In this document: positions 36,233 to 45,260 of the stretch, in pieces
How the letters are laid out: each line of letters begins with the position of its first letter
Numbering within the stretch: the stretch's first letter is position 1
Assembly (NCBI RefSeq): GCF_009760915.1
Contig: NZ_VIDQ01000028.1
Location: 1-64,000, forward strand
DNA length: 64,000 nucleotides
Reading direction: 5' to 3'
Source: Azohydromonas aeria
Lineage (GTDB): Bacteria > Pseudomonadota > Gammaproteobacteria > Burkholderiales > Burkholderiaceae_C
Translations under genes and position numbers: made by a program
Notes under the pieces: model-generated
What the model saw: only the letters and a program-made list of their open reading frames with translations
Told to the model about the DNA's origin: nothing
The model's database searches: none

Positions 36233-37490
36233 TTTCTTCGACGCGCTGGAGACGCGCGACCCGGCCGCGCGCGAGGCCGCGCTGATGGCGGCACTGCCGC
36301 GCGTGGTGGCGCAGGCGCAGGCCGCCAGCCCCGCCGTGGCCGAGCTGCTGGCGGGCGTGGACGCGCGCGACGTGGCCAGCCGCGCCGCGCTGGCGCGGCT
36401 GCCAGTACTGCGCAAGTCCGAGCTGCTGCAGCGCCAGCGCGAGCGCGCCCAGGGCGACCCCTTCGGCGGCTTCGCCACCATTGGCTGGAGGGGCCTGCAG
36501 CGCAGCGCCGGCGCGCGCCGCGTGTTCCAGTCGCCCGGGCCGATCTACGAGCCCGAGGGCGCCTCGCCCGACTGGTGGCGCATGGCGCGCGCGCTCTTCG
36601 CCGCGGGCTTTCGCGACGGCGACCTGGTGCACAACAGCTTCAGCTACCACCTCACGCCGGCGGGCTCGATGATGGAGACCGGCGCGCACGCGCTGGGCTG
36701 CACCGTCTTTCCCGGTGGCGTGGGCAACACCGAGCTGCAGCTGCAGGCGCTGGCCGAGCTGGGCGCGCAGGGCTACGTGGGCACGCCCAGCTTCCTGAAG
36801 ATCCTGCTGGAGCGCGCGTCCGAGCAGGGCGTGGCGCTGCCGCAGCTCACCAAGGCGCTGGTCAGCGGCGAGGCCTGCCCGCCCTCGCTGCAGGCCTGGT
36901 TCGCGGCGCGCGGGGTACAGGCCTTCCAGTGCTACGCCACGGCCGACCTGGGACTCATCGCCTACGAGACGGCGGCACGTGCCGGGCTGGTGGTGGACGA
37001 GGGCGTGATCGTCGAGATCGTGCAGCCGGGCTCGGGCGAGCCGGTGGCCGAGGGCGAGATCGGCGAGGTGGTGGTGACCACGCTCAATCCGGACTACCCG
37101 CTGATCCGCTTCGGCACCGGTGACCTCTCGGCCGTGCTGCCGGGCCCCTGCCCCAGCGGGCGCAGCAACGTGCGGCTGCGCGGCTGGCTGGGACGCGCCG
37201 ACCAGGCCACCAAGGTGCGCGGCATGTTCGTGCACCCGGCGCAACTGGCGCAGCTGGCGCAGCGCCACCCGGGGCTGGGGCGGCTAAGGCTGGTGGTCGG
37301 CGGCGAGCCGGCAGCCGAGACGCTGCTGCTGCGCGCCGAAACGCGCGAACCCGCGGCCGACGGTTTCGCGCAGCAGCTGGCGGCGAGCGTGCGCGAAGTC
37401 ACAAAACTGCGCGCCGAGGTGGAACTCTGCGCTCCGGGCAGCCTCCCTGACGATGGCAAAGTCATCGAGGACGGCCGACGTTACGTTTAA
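36225..37490 (+). CDS. Phenylacetate-CoA-ligase-like protein with degenerate ATP loop
   Basis: A 421-residue member of the PaaK/AMP-binding superfamily: GYVGTPSFLKILLERA, a Tyr/Ala-rich A5 region (FQCYATADLGLIAYE), VVVTTLNPDYPLIRFGTGDLSAVLPG, the A8-like WLGRADQATKVRGMFVHP and a C-terminal lid. The Ser/Thr/Gly phosphate loop (usually SSGTTGxPT) is replaced by FQSPGPIYEPEG at about residue 97-110, so ATP use is in doubt. The start at 36225 overlaps the small upstream gene. It may be an unusual ligase, a transferase or a regulatory paralogue in the same operon as the complete ligase at 28673. Confidence 0.82.
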   Translation: MTDFFDALETRDPAAREAALMAALPRVVAQAQAASPAVAELLAGVDARDVASRAALARLPVLRKSELLQRQRERAQGDPFGGFATIGWRGLQRSAGARRVFQSPGPIYEPEGASPDWWRMARALFAAGFRDGDLVHNSFSYHLTPAGSMMETGAHALGCTVFPGGVGNTELQLQALAELGAQGYVGTPSFLKILLERASEQGVALPQLTKALVSGEACPPSLQAWFAARGVQAFQCYATADLGLIAYETAARAGLVVDEGVIVEIVQPGSGEPVAEGEIGEVVVTTLNPDYPLIRFGTGDLSAVLPGPCPSGRSNVRLRGWLGRADQATKVRGMFVHPAQLAQLAQRHPGLGRLRLVVGGEPAAETLLLRAETREPAADGFAQQLAASVREVTKLRAEVELCAPGSLPDDGKVIEDGRRYV

Positions 37491-37589
37491 TGGTGCTCAA
37501 GTCGCCGGCAAAGGCGTCGAAACGCCGTCCAGGCTGCACGTGACATGCCCCGCCCCGGCATCCCGCCGTTCCCCTGAGGTAGTACACCG

Positions 37590-38558
37590 ATGAAGAAATT
37601 CCTGTTCGCCACCGTGGCGCTGGCCGCGGCCTCGGCCGCTTTGGCCGAGTATCCCGAGAAGCCCATCACCATCGTGGTGCCCTTCTCCGCCGGCGGCCCG
37701 ACCGACAAGGTCGCGCGCGACCTGGCCGAGGCGATTCGCGGCCCGCTCAAGGCCACGATCGTGATCGAGAACGTCGGCGGCGCCGGCGGCACGCTGGGTG
37801 CGGCCAAGGTCGCCAAGGCGGCGCCGGACGGCTACACGGTGCTGCTGCACCACATCGGCATGGCGACCTCGCCGGCGCTGTACCGCAGCCTGAACTTCAA
37901 GCCGCTGGAGGACTTCGAGTACCTGGGCCTGGTCAACGAGGTGCCGATGACGATCATCGGCAAGCCCGGACTGCCGGCCAACAACTGGGCCGAGCTGCAG
38001 AAGTGGCTCAAGGACAATCAGGGCAAGACCTTCCTGGCCAACGCCGGCCTGGGCGCCGCCTCGCACCTGTGCGGGCTGCTGTTCCAGCAGAGCCTGAAGA
38101 TGGAAATGACCACCGTGCCCTACAAGGGCACCGGCCCGGCCATGACCGACCTGATGGGCGGCCAGGTGGACCTGATGTGCGACCAGACCACCAACACCAC
38201 GGCGCAGATCGCCGGCGGCAAGGTCAAGGCCTACGCCGTGACCACGCCCAAGCGGCTGACCACCCCGGCGCTGGCCAAGCTGCCCACGCTCGACGAGTCC
38301 GGCCTCAAGGGCTTCAACGTGACCATCTGGCACGGCCTGTACGCGCCCAAGGGCACGCCGAAGGCGGTGACGGACAAGATCAACGCCGCGTTGAAGGTGG
38401 CGCTCAAGGACCCGGGCTTCGTCAAGCGCCAGGAGGACCTGGGTGCCGTGGTCGTCAGCGACGCGCGCGCCAACGCAGCCGAGCACAAGAAGTTCGTGTC
38501 CGACGAGATCAACAAGTGGGGGCCGGTCATCAAGGCCGCCGGCCAGTACGCGGACTGA
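37590..38558 (+). CDS. Bug/TctC-family tripartite tricarboxylate transporter binding protein
   Basis: Extracytoplasmic binding protein of the Bug family, hugely expanded in Burkholderiales. The 322-residue precursor has a signal peptide (MKKFLFATVALAAASAALA), then YPEKPITIVVPFSAGGPTDKVARDLAEAI, the standard family start. Later come VENVGGAGGTLGAAKVAKAAPDGYT and the ligand loop LANAGLGAASHLCGLLFQ. No TctA/TctB membrane partners are in the window, so it is an orphan receptor. It lies 99 bases after the ligase-like gene and ends at a strong terminator, so it may be the last gene of that operon. Confidence 0.93.
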   Translation: MKKFLFATVALAAASAALAEYPEKPITIVVPFSAGGPTDKVARDLAEAIRGPLKATIVIENVGGAGGTLGAAKVAKAAPDGYTVLLHHIGMATSPALYRSLNFKPLEDFEYLGLVNEVPMTIIGKPGLPANNWAELQKWLKDNQGKTFLANAGLGAASHLCGLLFQQSLKMEMTTVPYKGTGPAMTDLMGGQVDLMCDQTTNTTAQIAGGKVKAYAVTTPKRLTTPALAKLPTLDESGLKGFNVTIWHGLYAPKGTPKAVTDKINAALKVALKDPGFVKRQEDLGAVVVSDARANAAEHKKFVSDEINKWGPVIKAAGQYAD

Positions 38559-38582
38559 TCCCGGCTGACTGCCATGCATGCG

Positions 38583-38607
38583 AAAGCCGCCTCCGGGCGG
38601 CTTTTTT
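38583..38607 (+). terminator. Intrinsic terminator after the Bug-family gene
   Basis: AAAGCCGCC pairs with GGCGGCTTT (38583-38591 with 38596-38604) around a 4-nt loop, with a run of six T residues. Confidence 0.85.
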
Positions 38608-38613
38608 GTTTAG

Positions 38614-38690
38614 CTGAACAAATCACCACTGACTTTGACAAGGTGCCGAACAAATCACGGCGCATTGTCAAAGCACACCGAACATTTCAC
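38614..38690. repeat. Three copies of a 13-bp motif with exact 32-bp period (possible IS21-type end relic)
   Basis: The motif CYGAACAWWTCAC occurs at 38614-38626, 38646-38658 and 38678-38690, exactly 32 bases apart. Between copies lie TTTGACAA (38634-38641) and its inverse TTGTCAAA (38665-38672). Multiple internal repeats near the ends are a feature of IS21-family elements, so this may be one stranded end. No istA/istB gene remains. The last copy supplies the TGA stop of dtd. Base composition is clearly lower in GC than the surroundings. Confidence 0.55.
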
Positions 38691-39127
38691 TGGATATTCA
38701 TCGGGATCGTCACCGGCCCGTCGTTGACCAGCTCGACCTGCATGACGGCGCCGAAGACGCCGGCCTCGACCACCGGGTGGCGCTCGCGCGCCAGCGCCAG
38801 CACGCACTCGTAGAGGCGGCGGCCGGCTTCGGCCGGCGCCGCGCCGGTGAAGCTGGGGCGGTTGCCGGCCGAGGTGTCGGCGGCCAGCGTGAACTGGGAG
38901 ACGAGCAGCAGGCCACCGGTCACGTCCTGCACGCTGCGGTTCATCTTGCCGGCGGCGTCGGCGAAGACGCGCAGCTTCAGGAGCTTGTCCACCAGCTTGG
39001 CGCACTGCGCCTCGCCGTCGCCGGGCTGGGCGCAGACCAGCACCAGCAGGCCGGGGCCGATCTCGCCGACGGTGGCGCCGTCCACGTCCACCTTGGCGCG
39101 GCGCACGCGCTGGATGAGCGCGATCAC
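38687..39127 (-). CDS. dtd: D-aminoacyl-tRNA deacylase
   Basis: Removes D-amino acids (and glycine from tRNA-Ala) mis-loaded on tRNA. The 146-residue protein has the active-site [17 protein letters not shown] (SQxT motif) and the C-terminal NDGPVTIP (GP motif), both diagnostic. The start is GTG at 39127, overlapping the upstream stop as GTGA; the usual N-terminus [16 protein letters not shown] then follows immediately. The stop codon lies inside the third copy of the 32-bp-period repeat, so the last few residues (MNIQ) may derive from the insertion, although overall length is normal. Confidence 0.94.
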   Translation of the reverse strand: MIALIQRVRRAKVDVDGATVGEIGPGLLVLVCAQPGDGEAQCAKLVDKLLKLRVFADAAGKMNRSVQDVTGGLLLVSQFTLAADTSAGNRPSFTGAAPAEAGRRLYECVLALARERHPVVEAGVFGAVMQVELVNDGPVTIPMNIQ

Positions 39128-40029
39128 GACGCGGCCTCCGGGTGGTGGCGCTCGTCCACGTGCGCCTCGATGTCCGAGGACAGCAGCTGGATGGTGGCAC
39201 GCAGCCCCGGCACGGCGGCCATGAGCGCGCGCTCGACCTCGCCGCGCATGCGCGCCGCGCGGCCGAGCGTCCATTCCGCGGGCAGGTGCAGGTGCAGGTC
39301 CACGAAGCGGCGCGCGCCGGCGCGGCGCGTGGTGACGTGGTCGAAGCGCACGCGCGGGTCCGCGTGGCGGAAGCGCTGCAGGGTCTCGTCGATGCGCTGC
39401 TGGTCCTGTGGGTCCAGGGCGTGGTCCATCAGCCCGTCGGCCGAGCGTTTCAGGAGGTGCAGCGCCTCGCGCACGATGTTGAGCGCCACGGCGATGGCCA
39501 GCACCGGATCCAGCCAGAGCCAGCCGGTGAAGTGAACGGCGACCAGGCCGCCGACCACGCCGGCGCTGGTCCAGACGTCGGTGAAGAGGTGGCGCGCGTC
39601 CGCCTCCAGCGCCATCGAGTGGTGCTCGCGCGCCTTGCGCAGCATGGCCCAGGCCAGCACGCCGTTGAGCACGGAGCTGACCACCGACAGCGCCAGGCCG
39701 GGGCCCAGCTCTTCGAGCGGCTGCGGCTGCAGCAGCCGGTGCACGGCGGCCCAGACGATGGCCAGCGCCGCCACCAGGATCAGCACGCCCTCGAAGCCGC
39801 TGGAGAAGTACTCGGCCTTGTGGTGCCCGTACGGGTGCTCCTCGTCGGGCGGCCGCGCCGCCAGCGTGACCATGGCCAGCGCGAAGCTGGCGCCGGCCAC
39901 GTTGACCAGCGATTCCAGCGCATCCGACAGCAGCCCCACCGAGCCGGTGAGCCACCACGCCAGCGTCTTGAGCGCGATGGTGACCACCGCCACGCCCACG
40001 GAGAGTTTCAAGTAGCTGCTGACCTGCAT
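39124..40029 (-). CDS. Cation diffusion facilitator family efflux transporter
   Basis: Exports a divalent metal (Zn, Fe, Co, Mn or Cd) in exchange for protons. The 301-residue protein has six hydrophobic segments, the TM2 metal-site pattern SDALESLVN, the TM5 [12 protein letters not shown] (HxxxD) and the histidine-bearing loop [16 protein letters not shown], followed by a cytoplasmic C-terminal domain ([23 protein letters not shown]). TM2 uses Asp/Glu rather than the Asp/Asp of FieF. The start was set at the ATG 40029. Metal specificity is not certain. It is translationally coupled to dtd. Confidence 0.93.
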   Translation of the reverse strand: MQVSSYLKLSVGVAVVTIALKTLAWWLTGSVGLLSDALESLVNVAGASFALAMVTLAARPPDEEHPYGHHKAEYFSSGFEGVLILVAALAIVWAAVHRLLQPQPLEELGPGLALSVVSSVLNGVLAWAMLRKAREHHSMALEADARHLFTDVWTSAGVVGGLVAVHFTGWLWLDPVLAIAVALNIVREALHLLKRSADGLMDHALDPQDQQRIDETLQRFRHADPRVRFDHVTTRRAGARRFVDLHLHLPAEWTLGRAARMRGEVERALMAAVPGLRATIQLLSSDIEAHVDERHHPEAAS

Positions 40030-40133
40030 GGCGCGATTGTCCAGGGGCGTGCGCGGCGCCCGCGCGACGCTGCGGGCTTGTCCGCGCCCGCGCGCCTCGC
40101 GGCAAGCGCCCTGCCTTGCCCGCCGGCCCGGTC

Positions 40134-41387
40134 TCAGCCCAGCGTCACGCGCGCGAACTTGCGCTTGCCGACCTGCAGCACGTAGGTGCCGGCGTCGAGC
40201 TTGAGGCCCTTGTCGGAGACGACGCCGCCGTCCACGCGCACGCCGCCCTGCTCGACCATGCGCATGGCCTCGCTGCCGGAAGCCACGAGGTTCGCCTGCT
40301 TGAGCAGCGCGCCGATGCCCAGCGGGGCGCCGCCGAGGCTGAGCTCGGGGATGTCGTCCGGGATGCCGCCGCGGGCGCGGTTGTTGAAGTCGGCCTCGGC
40401 GGCGTCGGCGGCGGCCGCCGAATGGAAGCGCGTGGTGATCTCCTTGGCGAGCAGCACCTTGGCGTCCTTGGGGTTGCGCCCGCCCTCGACTTCCGCCTTG
40501 AGCGCGGCGATCTCGGCCTCGGAGCGGAAGCTCAGCAGCTGGAAATACTTCCACATCAGCGTGTCGCTGATGGACAGCAGCTTGGCGAACATGGCGTTGG
40601 CCGGCTCGCTGATGCCGATGTAGTTGCCCTTGCTCTTGGACATCTTCTCGACGCCGTCCAGGCCTTCGAGCAGCGGCATGGTCAGGATGCACTGCGGCTC
40701 CTGGCCGTACTCGGCCTGCAGCGCGCGGCCCACGAGCAGGTTGAACTTCTGGTCGGTGCCGCCGAGTTCCAGGTCGGACTTCAGCGCCACGGAGTCGTAG
40801 CCCTGCATCAGCGGATAGAGGAACTCGTGCACGCTGATCGGCGTGCCGGCCTTGAAGCGCTCGGCGAAGTCGTTGCGCTCCATCATGCGCGCCACGGTGT
40901 AGCGGGCGGCGAGCTGGATCATCCCGCGCGCGCCCAGGGCGTCGCACCACTCGGAGTTGTAACGAATCTCGGTGCGGGCCGGGTCCAGGACGAGGCTGGC
41001 CTGCTTGTAATAAGTCTGGGCGTTGACCTCGATCTGCTCGCGCGTGAGCGGCGGGCGCGTGCTGTTGCGGCCGGACGGGTCGCCGATGGTCGAGGTGAAG
41101 TCGCCGATCAGGAAGATGACCTGGTGGCCCAGGTCCTGCAGCTGGCGCAGCTTGTTCAACACCACCGTGTGGCCGAGGTGGATGTCGGGGGCGGTCGGGT
41201 CCAGGCCGAGCTTGATGCGCAGCGGCACACCGGTGGCCTGCGAGCGCGCCAGCTTGGCGACCCATTCCGGCTGCGGCAACAACTCGTCACAGCCACGCAG
41301 GCTCACGGCCAGCGCGGCGCGCACTTCATCGGTAATCGGGGGGTTGACGGGTGCGGCGGATGTGGCAGTCGTCACGTTTTCTGACAT
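40134..41387 (-). CDS. tyrS: Tyrosyl-tRNA synthetase
   Basis: Charges tRNA-Tyr. The 417-residue class I synthetase has the HIGH motif as HLGH (70-73), the tyrosine-binding region [29 protein letters not shown] in [11 protein letters not shown] and a C-terminal S4 RNA-binding domain ([34 protein letters not shown]). The ATG at 41387 starts MSENVTT; longer in-frame starts lack support. It is divergent from the M23 peptidase gene. Confidence 0.96.
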   Translation of the reverse strand: MSENVTTATSAAPVNPPITDEVRAALAVSLRGCDELLPQPEWVAKLARSQATGVPLRIKLGLDPTAPDIHLGHTVVLNKLRQLQDLGHQVIFLIGDFTSTIGDPSGRNSTRPPLTREQIEVNAQTYYKQASLVLDPARTEIRYNSEWCDALGARGMIQLAARYTVARMMERNDFAERFKAGTPISVHEFLYPLMQGYDSVALKSDLELGGTDQKFNLLVGRALQAEYGQEPQCILTMPLLEGLDGVEKMSKSKGNYIGISEPANAMFAKLLSISDTLMWKYFQLLSFRSEAEIAALKAEVEGGRNPKDAKVLLAKEITTRFHSAAAADAAEADFNNRARGGIPDDIPELSLGGAPLGIGALLKQANLVASGSEAMRMVEQGGVRVDGGVVSDKGLKLDAGTYVLQVGKRKFARVTLG

Positions 41388-41437
41388 AGCGCAGTGAATT
41401 GCAGGATTTTGAATGTAAGAGCGGGTGAGACGCTGGG

Positions 41438-41443
41438 TATACT
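41438..41443 (+). promoter_or_regulatory. Candidate -10 element for the M23 peptidase gene
   Basis: TATACT lies in the 213-bp divergent gap between tyrS and the M23 gene. No good -35 is seen, and the leader would be about 150 bases, so this is weak. Confidence 0.25.
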
Positions 41444-41600
41444 CCGCGCGGTTGCCGCAATGGCCACACCAAAGAGGTACCACTTCCGGCCGAAGTCGCA
41501 ATTCTAGCGATTGGCCCTGGGAGGTTTTTTCAGACCCTTGCAGCCAGTCTCACTTCCGTGCTGCAAAACCAGCGGGCCTGCGCCCGGCATTGAAGTTCAG

Positions 41601-42962
41601 ATGACGGGATGGCTTGACCGCGCGGCTGCGAACGCGCACAAATTTGCTCAACGGCACCCCCGCGCAGTCGCCGCCGGTGTGCTGTGCTCGCTGGCGGGTT
41701 TCGCCGCGACGGCCTTCGGCGTGGCCACGCCCGCCGCGCCGGGCACCGAGATCGCGCAGCAGGTGATCAGCGAGACGGTGCAGCCGCTGCCGGTGCACGA
41801 GCAGCTCGAAGCGCTGGCCGGACACGGCCTGGAGCTCAGCCGCAGCACCGCGGGCCAGTCCCGCGACACCGCCGACAGCATCCTCTCCCGCCTGGGTGTC
41901 AGCGACGCCTCGGCCCTGGCCTTCCTGCGCCGCGACCGCGGCGTGCGCGAGCTGCTCGACGGCCGCCTGGCGCGCATGTTCAGCGCCCGCGCCGACGAGA
42001 GCGGCCGCCTCATCGAGCTCATCGCCCGCTACCCGGCTCCGAAGAAGGAGCAGATCAACACGCACTTCACGCGCGTGACGCTGCGCCCCGACGGCCGCGG
42101 CGGCTGGAAGGTGGACAAGCAGCTGGCGCGGCTGGAGTCGCAGGTGCGCCTGGGCAGCGGCACGGTGGGCAAGTCGCTGTTCACGGCCACCGACGAGGCG
42201 GGGCTGCCCGACGGCATCGCGGCGCAGCTGTCGGAGATGTTCGCCGACGAGGTGGACTTCCACCGCGAGATCAAGAAGGGCGACACCTTCAGCGTCGTCT
42301 ACGAGACGCTCACCGCCGACGGCGAGCCCATCAACTGGAACGAGGGCGCGGGCCACCTGCTGGCGGCCGAGTACGTCAACGGCGGCCGCACGCACCAGGG
42401 CATGTGGGTGCGCGACGCGCTGGGCCGCGGCATGTACGTCGGCCTCGACGGCCAGCCCAAGAAGCGCGGCTTCCTGGCCAGCCCGATGGAGTTCTCCCGC
42501 GTGACCTCGGGCTTCGCCATGCGCATGCACCCGATCCTGCAGACGCTGCGCGCCCACCAGGGCGTGGACTACGGCGCGCCCGTGGGCACGCCGGTGCGCA
42601 CCGTGGGCGACGGCGTGGTGAACTTCGCCGGCTGGCAGAACGGCTACGGCAACGTGGTCGAGATCCAGCACGAGGGCGAGCGCAGCACGCTCTACGCGCA
42701 CCTGAGCCGCATCGACGTGCGCAAGGGCGAACGCGTCGAGCAGGGCGAGCGCATCGGCGCCGTGGGCGCCACGGGCTGGGCCACCGGCCCGCACCTGCAC
42801 TTCGAATTCCGCATCCGTGGCGTGCACCAGGACCCGCTGCAGGTGGCGCGCTCCTACAACCCCGCGCCGCCGGTGTCGCGCGCCGAGCTGCAGCAGCTGG
42901 CCTCGGCCGCGCGCACGCAGATCGACGCCGCGCGCAGCGTGGGCGCCGTGCGCAGCGAGTGA
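41601..42962 (+). CDS. M23-family peptidoglycan peptidase, membrane-anchored
   Basis: Zinc endopeptidase of the LytM type that cuts peptidoglycan cross-links in the periplasm. The 453-residue protein has an N-terminal signal anchor (about 20-40), an LysM/OapA-like region and a central domain (SVVYETLTADGEPINWNEGAGHLLAAEYVNGG). The catalytic M23 domain contains the zinc ligands in MRMHPILQTLRAHQGVDYGAP (H and D) and ATGPHLHFEF (HxH). The metal ligands look intact, so it should be active. The stop overlaps the anmK GTG start, linking wall cleavage to sugar recycling. Confidence 0.92.
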   Translation: MTGWLDRAAANAHKFAQRHPRAVAAGVLCSLAGFAATAFGVATPAAPGTEIAQQVISETVQPLPVHEQLEALAGHGLELSRSTAGQSRDTADSILSRLGVSDASALAFLRRDRGVRELLDGRLARMFSARADESGRLIELIARYPAPKKEQINTHFTRVTLRPDGRGGWKVDKQLARLESQVRLGSGTVGKSLFTATDEAGLPDGIAAQLSEMFADEVDFHREIKKGDTFSVVYETLTADGEPINWNEGAGHLLAAEYVNGGRTHQGMWVRDALGRGMYVGLDGQPKKRGFLASPMEFSRVTSGFAMRMHPILQTLRAHQGVDYGAPVGTPVRTVGDGVVNFAGWQNGYGNVVEIQHEGERSTLYAHLSRIDVRKGERVEQGERIGAVGATGWATGPHLHFEFRIRGVHQDPLQVARSYNPAPPVSRAELQQLASAARTQIDAARSVGAVRSE

Positions 42963-44095
42963 TCGACACGCCGGCACTCTTCATCGGCCTGATGTCCGGC
43001 ACCTCGCTGGACGGGCTCGACGGGGTGCTGGTCGATTTCGCGTCCCCTGCTTCTCCCGGCCCCAGCCTGCGCGTGCTCGCGCATGCGCACCGGCCGCTGC
43101 CGCCGGCCTTGCGCGCCGAGATGCTGGCGCTCAACCGCAGCGGCGCCGATGAACTGCACCGCGCCGCGCTGGCGGCCAATGTGCTGTCCGAGCTGGAAGC
43201 CGCGCTGGTGCAATCGCTGCTGGAGGCGGCCGGCGTGCCGGCCGGCGCCGTGCGTGCCATCGGCGCCCACGGCCAGACGCTGCGCCACCAGCCCGGGCTG
43301 CACGACGGCCGCGGCTACACGCTGCAGCTGCACAACGGCGCGCTGCTGGCGGAACTCGCCGGCATCGACGTGGTGTGCGACTTCCGCAGCCGCGACGTGG
43401 CCGCCGGCGGCCAGGGCGCACCGCTGGTGTGCGCCTTCCACCAGGCGCTGTTCGCGCGTCCCGACACGGACATCGCCGTGCTCAACCTGGGCGGCCAGTC
43501 GAACCTGACGCTGCTGCGCGCCGACGGCGGCCTCCTGGGCTTCGACTGCGGCCCGGCCAACGCGCTGCTCGACGGCTGGTGCGAGCGCCACACCGGGCAG
43601 GCTTTCGACGCTTCCGGCGCCTGGGCCGCTGGCGGGCGCGCGGACGCGGCGCTGTTGCAGTCGCTGCTGAACGAGCCCTTCTTCGCGCGCCGTCCGCCCA
43701 AGAGCACCGGGCGCGACGATTTCAACCTGGCCTGGCTGGACGCGCGGCTGGCCGCGCTGCCCGCGGCGCCGGCCGCGCGCGACGTGCAGGCCACCCTGTC
43801 CGCCTTCGTCGCGGCCACCGTGGCCGATGCGCTGCGGCGCGAGGCGCCGGCCACGCGCGAGCTGCTGGCCGCTGGCGGCGGCGCGCACAACGCCGACCTG
43901 CTGCAGCGGCTGCGCGTGCTGCTGCCCGGCGTGGCGGTGCTGACCACGGCCGAGCGCGGGCTGGCAGTGGACCAGGTCGAGGCCACGGCCTTTGCCTGGC
44001 TGGCATGGGCGCACCTGGCGCGCCGGCCCGGCAACCGGGTCGAGGTCACGGGCGCGCGCGGGCCGCGGGTGCTGGGCGCGCTCTACCCGGCCTGA
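42959..44095 (+). CDS. anmK: Anhydro-N-acetylmuramic acid kinase
   Basis: Phosphorylates and opens 1,6-anhydro-MurNAc released during wall turnover. The 378-residue protein begins FIGLMSGTSLDGLDGVLVDF (phosphate loop), with GAHGQTLRHQP, VCDFRSRDVAAGGQGAPLV, LNLGGQSNLTLL, FDCGPANALLDGW and the C-terminal GGGAHN, all AnmK hallmarks. The start is GTG at 42959, overlapping the M23 stop as GTGA; the first ATG is internal (within the phosphate loop) and cannot be the start. Confidence 0.95.
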   Translation: MIDTPALFIGLMSGTSLDGLDGVLVDFASPASPGPSLRVLAHAHRPLPPALRAEMLALNRSGADELHRAALAANVLSELEAALVQSLLEAAGVPAGAVRAIGAHGQTLRHQPGLHDGRGYTLQLHNGALLAELAGIDVVCDFRSRDVAAGGQGAPLVCAFHQALFARPDTDIAVLNLGGQSNLTLLRADGGLLGFDCGPANALLDGWCERHTGQAFDASGAWAAGGRADAALLQSLLNEPFFARRPPKSTGRDDFNLAWLDARLAALPAAPAARDVQATLSAFVAATVADALRREAPATRELLAAGGGAHNADLLQRLRVLLPGVAVLTTAERGLAVDQVEATAFAWLAWAHLARRPGNRVEVTGARGPRVLGALYPA

Positions 44096-44164
44096 CCGGC
44101 GGGCGCAGCGGCGCCGGTTGCGCGCTCAACCGAGCACGAACGCCGCACGCCGGCGCCGCCCATG

Positions 44165-44189
44165 AAAAAGCCGCCCCGGGGGCGGCCTT
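44165..44189 (-). terminator. Intrinsic terminator of erpA
   Basis: On the minus strand GGCGGC and GCCGCC form a stem followed by TTTTT. It lies in the convergent gap between anmK and erpA. The plus-strand tail (CTTG) is poor, so it mainly serves erpA. Confidence 0.7.
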
Positions 44190-44232
44190 GTCGCGAGCGG
44201 GTGTCGCGTGGTGCGCGACGGGCGGGGGGGCT

Positions 44233-44613
44233 TCAGGTCGTCGAGAAGCTGGAGCCGCAGCCGCAGGTGGTGGTGGCGTTGGGGTTCTTGATGACGAACT
44301 GCGCGCCCTGGAGGTCTTCCTTGTAGTCGATCTCGGCGCCCATCAGGTACTGCAGGCTCATGGCGTCGATGAGCAGCGTGACGCCGTTCTTCTGCATTTG
44401 GGTGTCGTCCTCGTTGACCAGCTCGTCGAAGGTGAAGCCGTACTGGAAGCCCGAGCAGCCACCGCCTTGCACGAACACGCGCAGCTTGAGGTCCGGATTG
44501 CCTTCCTCGGCCACCAGGTCGGCCACCTTGGCCGCGGCGCTGTCGGTGAAGATGATCGGCGCGGGCATGCCGTCGGTGGTGAGGTCGGTGCTTTGTTCAG
44601 CCACAGCGCTCAT
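44233..44613 (-). CDS. erpA: A-type Fe-S cluster carrier ErpA
   Basis: Delivers Fe-S clusters to target enzymes, including those of isoprenoid synthesis. The 126-residue protein has the three conserved cysteines: GGGCSGFQY and the C-terminal CGCGSSFS. The ATG at 44613 has AGGAG upstream; the longer in-frame start was rejected. The order rplM-rpsI-erpA is usual in Burkholderiales, but here a terminator separates erpA from rpsI, suggesting its own promoter. Confidence 0.95.
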   Translation of the reverse strand: MSAVAEQSTDLTTDGMPAPIIFTDSAAAKVADLVAEEGNPDLKLRVFVQGGGCSGFQYGFTFDELVNEDDTQMQKNGVTLLIDAMSLQYLMGAEIDYKEDLQGAQFVIKNPNATTTCGCGSSFSTT

Positions 44614-44733
44614 GCGGAGCTCTCCTGAGGGAATTTGGAAACGAAAAAGACACCGGAATTGTCCCCGATGCGGACGGCGCGCCGTCATCGCGGCGCCAAT
44701 TCATCCATCCCGAAAAAGGCCAAATCCGGCACG

Positions 44734-44769
44734 AAAAAGCAAAGGCCGCCCGGAGTGCGGAGCGGCCTT
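44734..44769 (-). terminator. Intrinsic terminator of rplM-rpsI
   Basis: On the minus strand AAGGCCGC pairs with GCGGCCTT around a 12-nt loop, followed by TGCTTTTT, 90 bases after the rpsI stop. Confidence 0.75.
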
Positions 44770-44858
44770 GGCACGGCGTGGGAGTCGCAGGGCACGCCGC
44801 CCTGGCGCCGCGGTCGCCCGGAGTGAACCCCCGGGACAACAGCGGCAGCGAAAGTCGA

Positions 44859-45251
44859 TCAGCGCTTGCTGAACTGCTTACGGCGGCGGGCGCCGTGCAG
44901 GCCGACCTTCTTACGCTCGACTTCACGCGCGTCGCGCGTGACGAAGCCGGCGCGGCTCAGTTCGGGCTTGAGGGCCGCGTCGTAGTCGATCAGGGCGCGG
45001 GTGATGCCGTGGCGCACGGCGCCGGCCTGGCCGGACTCGCCGCCACCTTCGACGTTGACCTTGATGTCAAAGGCCTCGCCATTGTTCGTCAGCATCAGGG
45101 GCTGCTTGACGATCATGATCGAGGTCTGACGGCCGAAGTACTGGTCGACCGGCTTGCCGTTGACCAGGATCTGACCCGTGCCGCGCTTGATGAACACGCG
45201 CGCCACCGACGATTTGCGGCGGCCGGTGCCGTAGTTCCATTCTCCGATCAT
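44859..45251 (-). CDS. rpsI: 30S ribosomal protein S9
   Basis: Small-subunit protein whose C-terminal tail reaches the P site. The 130-residue product reads [23 protein letters not shown] at the N-terminus and ends [14 protein letters not shown], the conserved basic tail ending Ser-Lys-Arg. The ATG at 45251 is used; a GTG just before it is unlikely. It lies nine bases after rplM in the classic L13-S9 operon. Confidence 0.98.
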   Translation of the reverse strand: MIGEWNYGTGRRKSSVARVFIKRGTGQILVNGKPVDQYFGRQTSIMIVKQPLMLTNNGEAFDIKVNVEGGGESGQAGAVRHGITRALIDYDAALKPELSRAGFVTRDAREVERKKVGLHGARRRKQFSKR

Positions 45252-45260
45252 CACCGCTCC

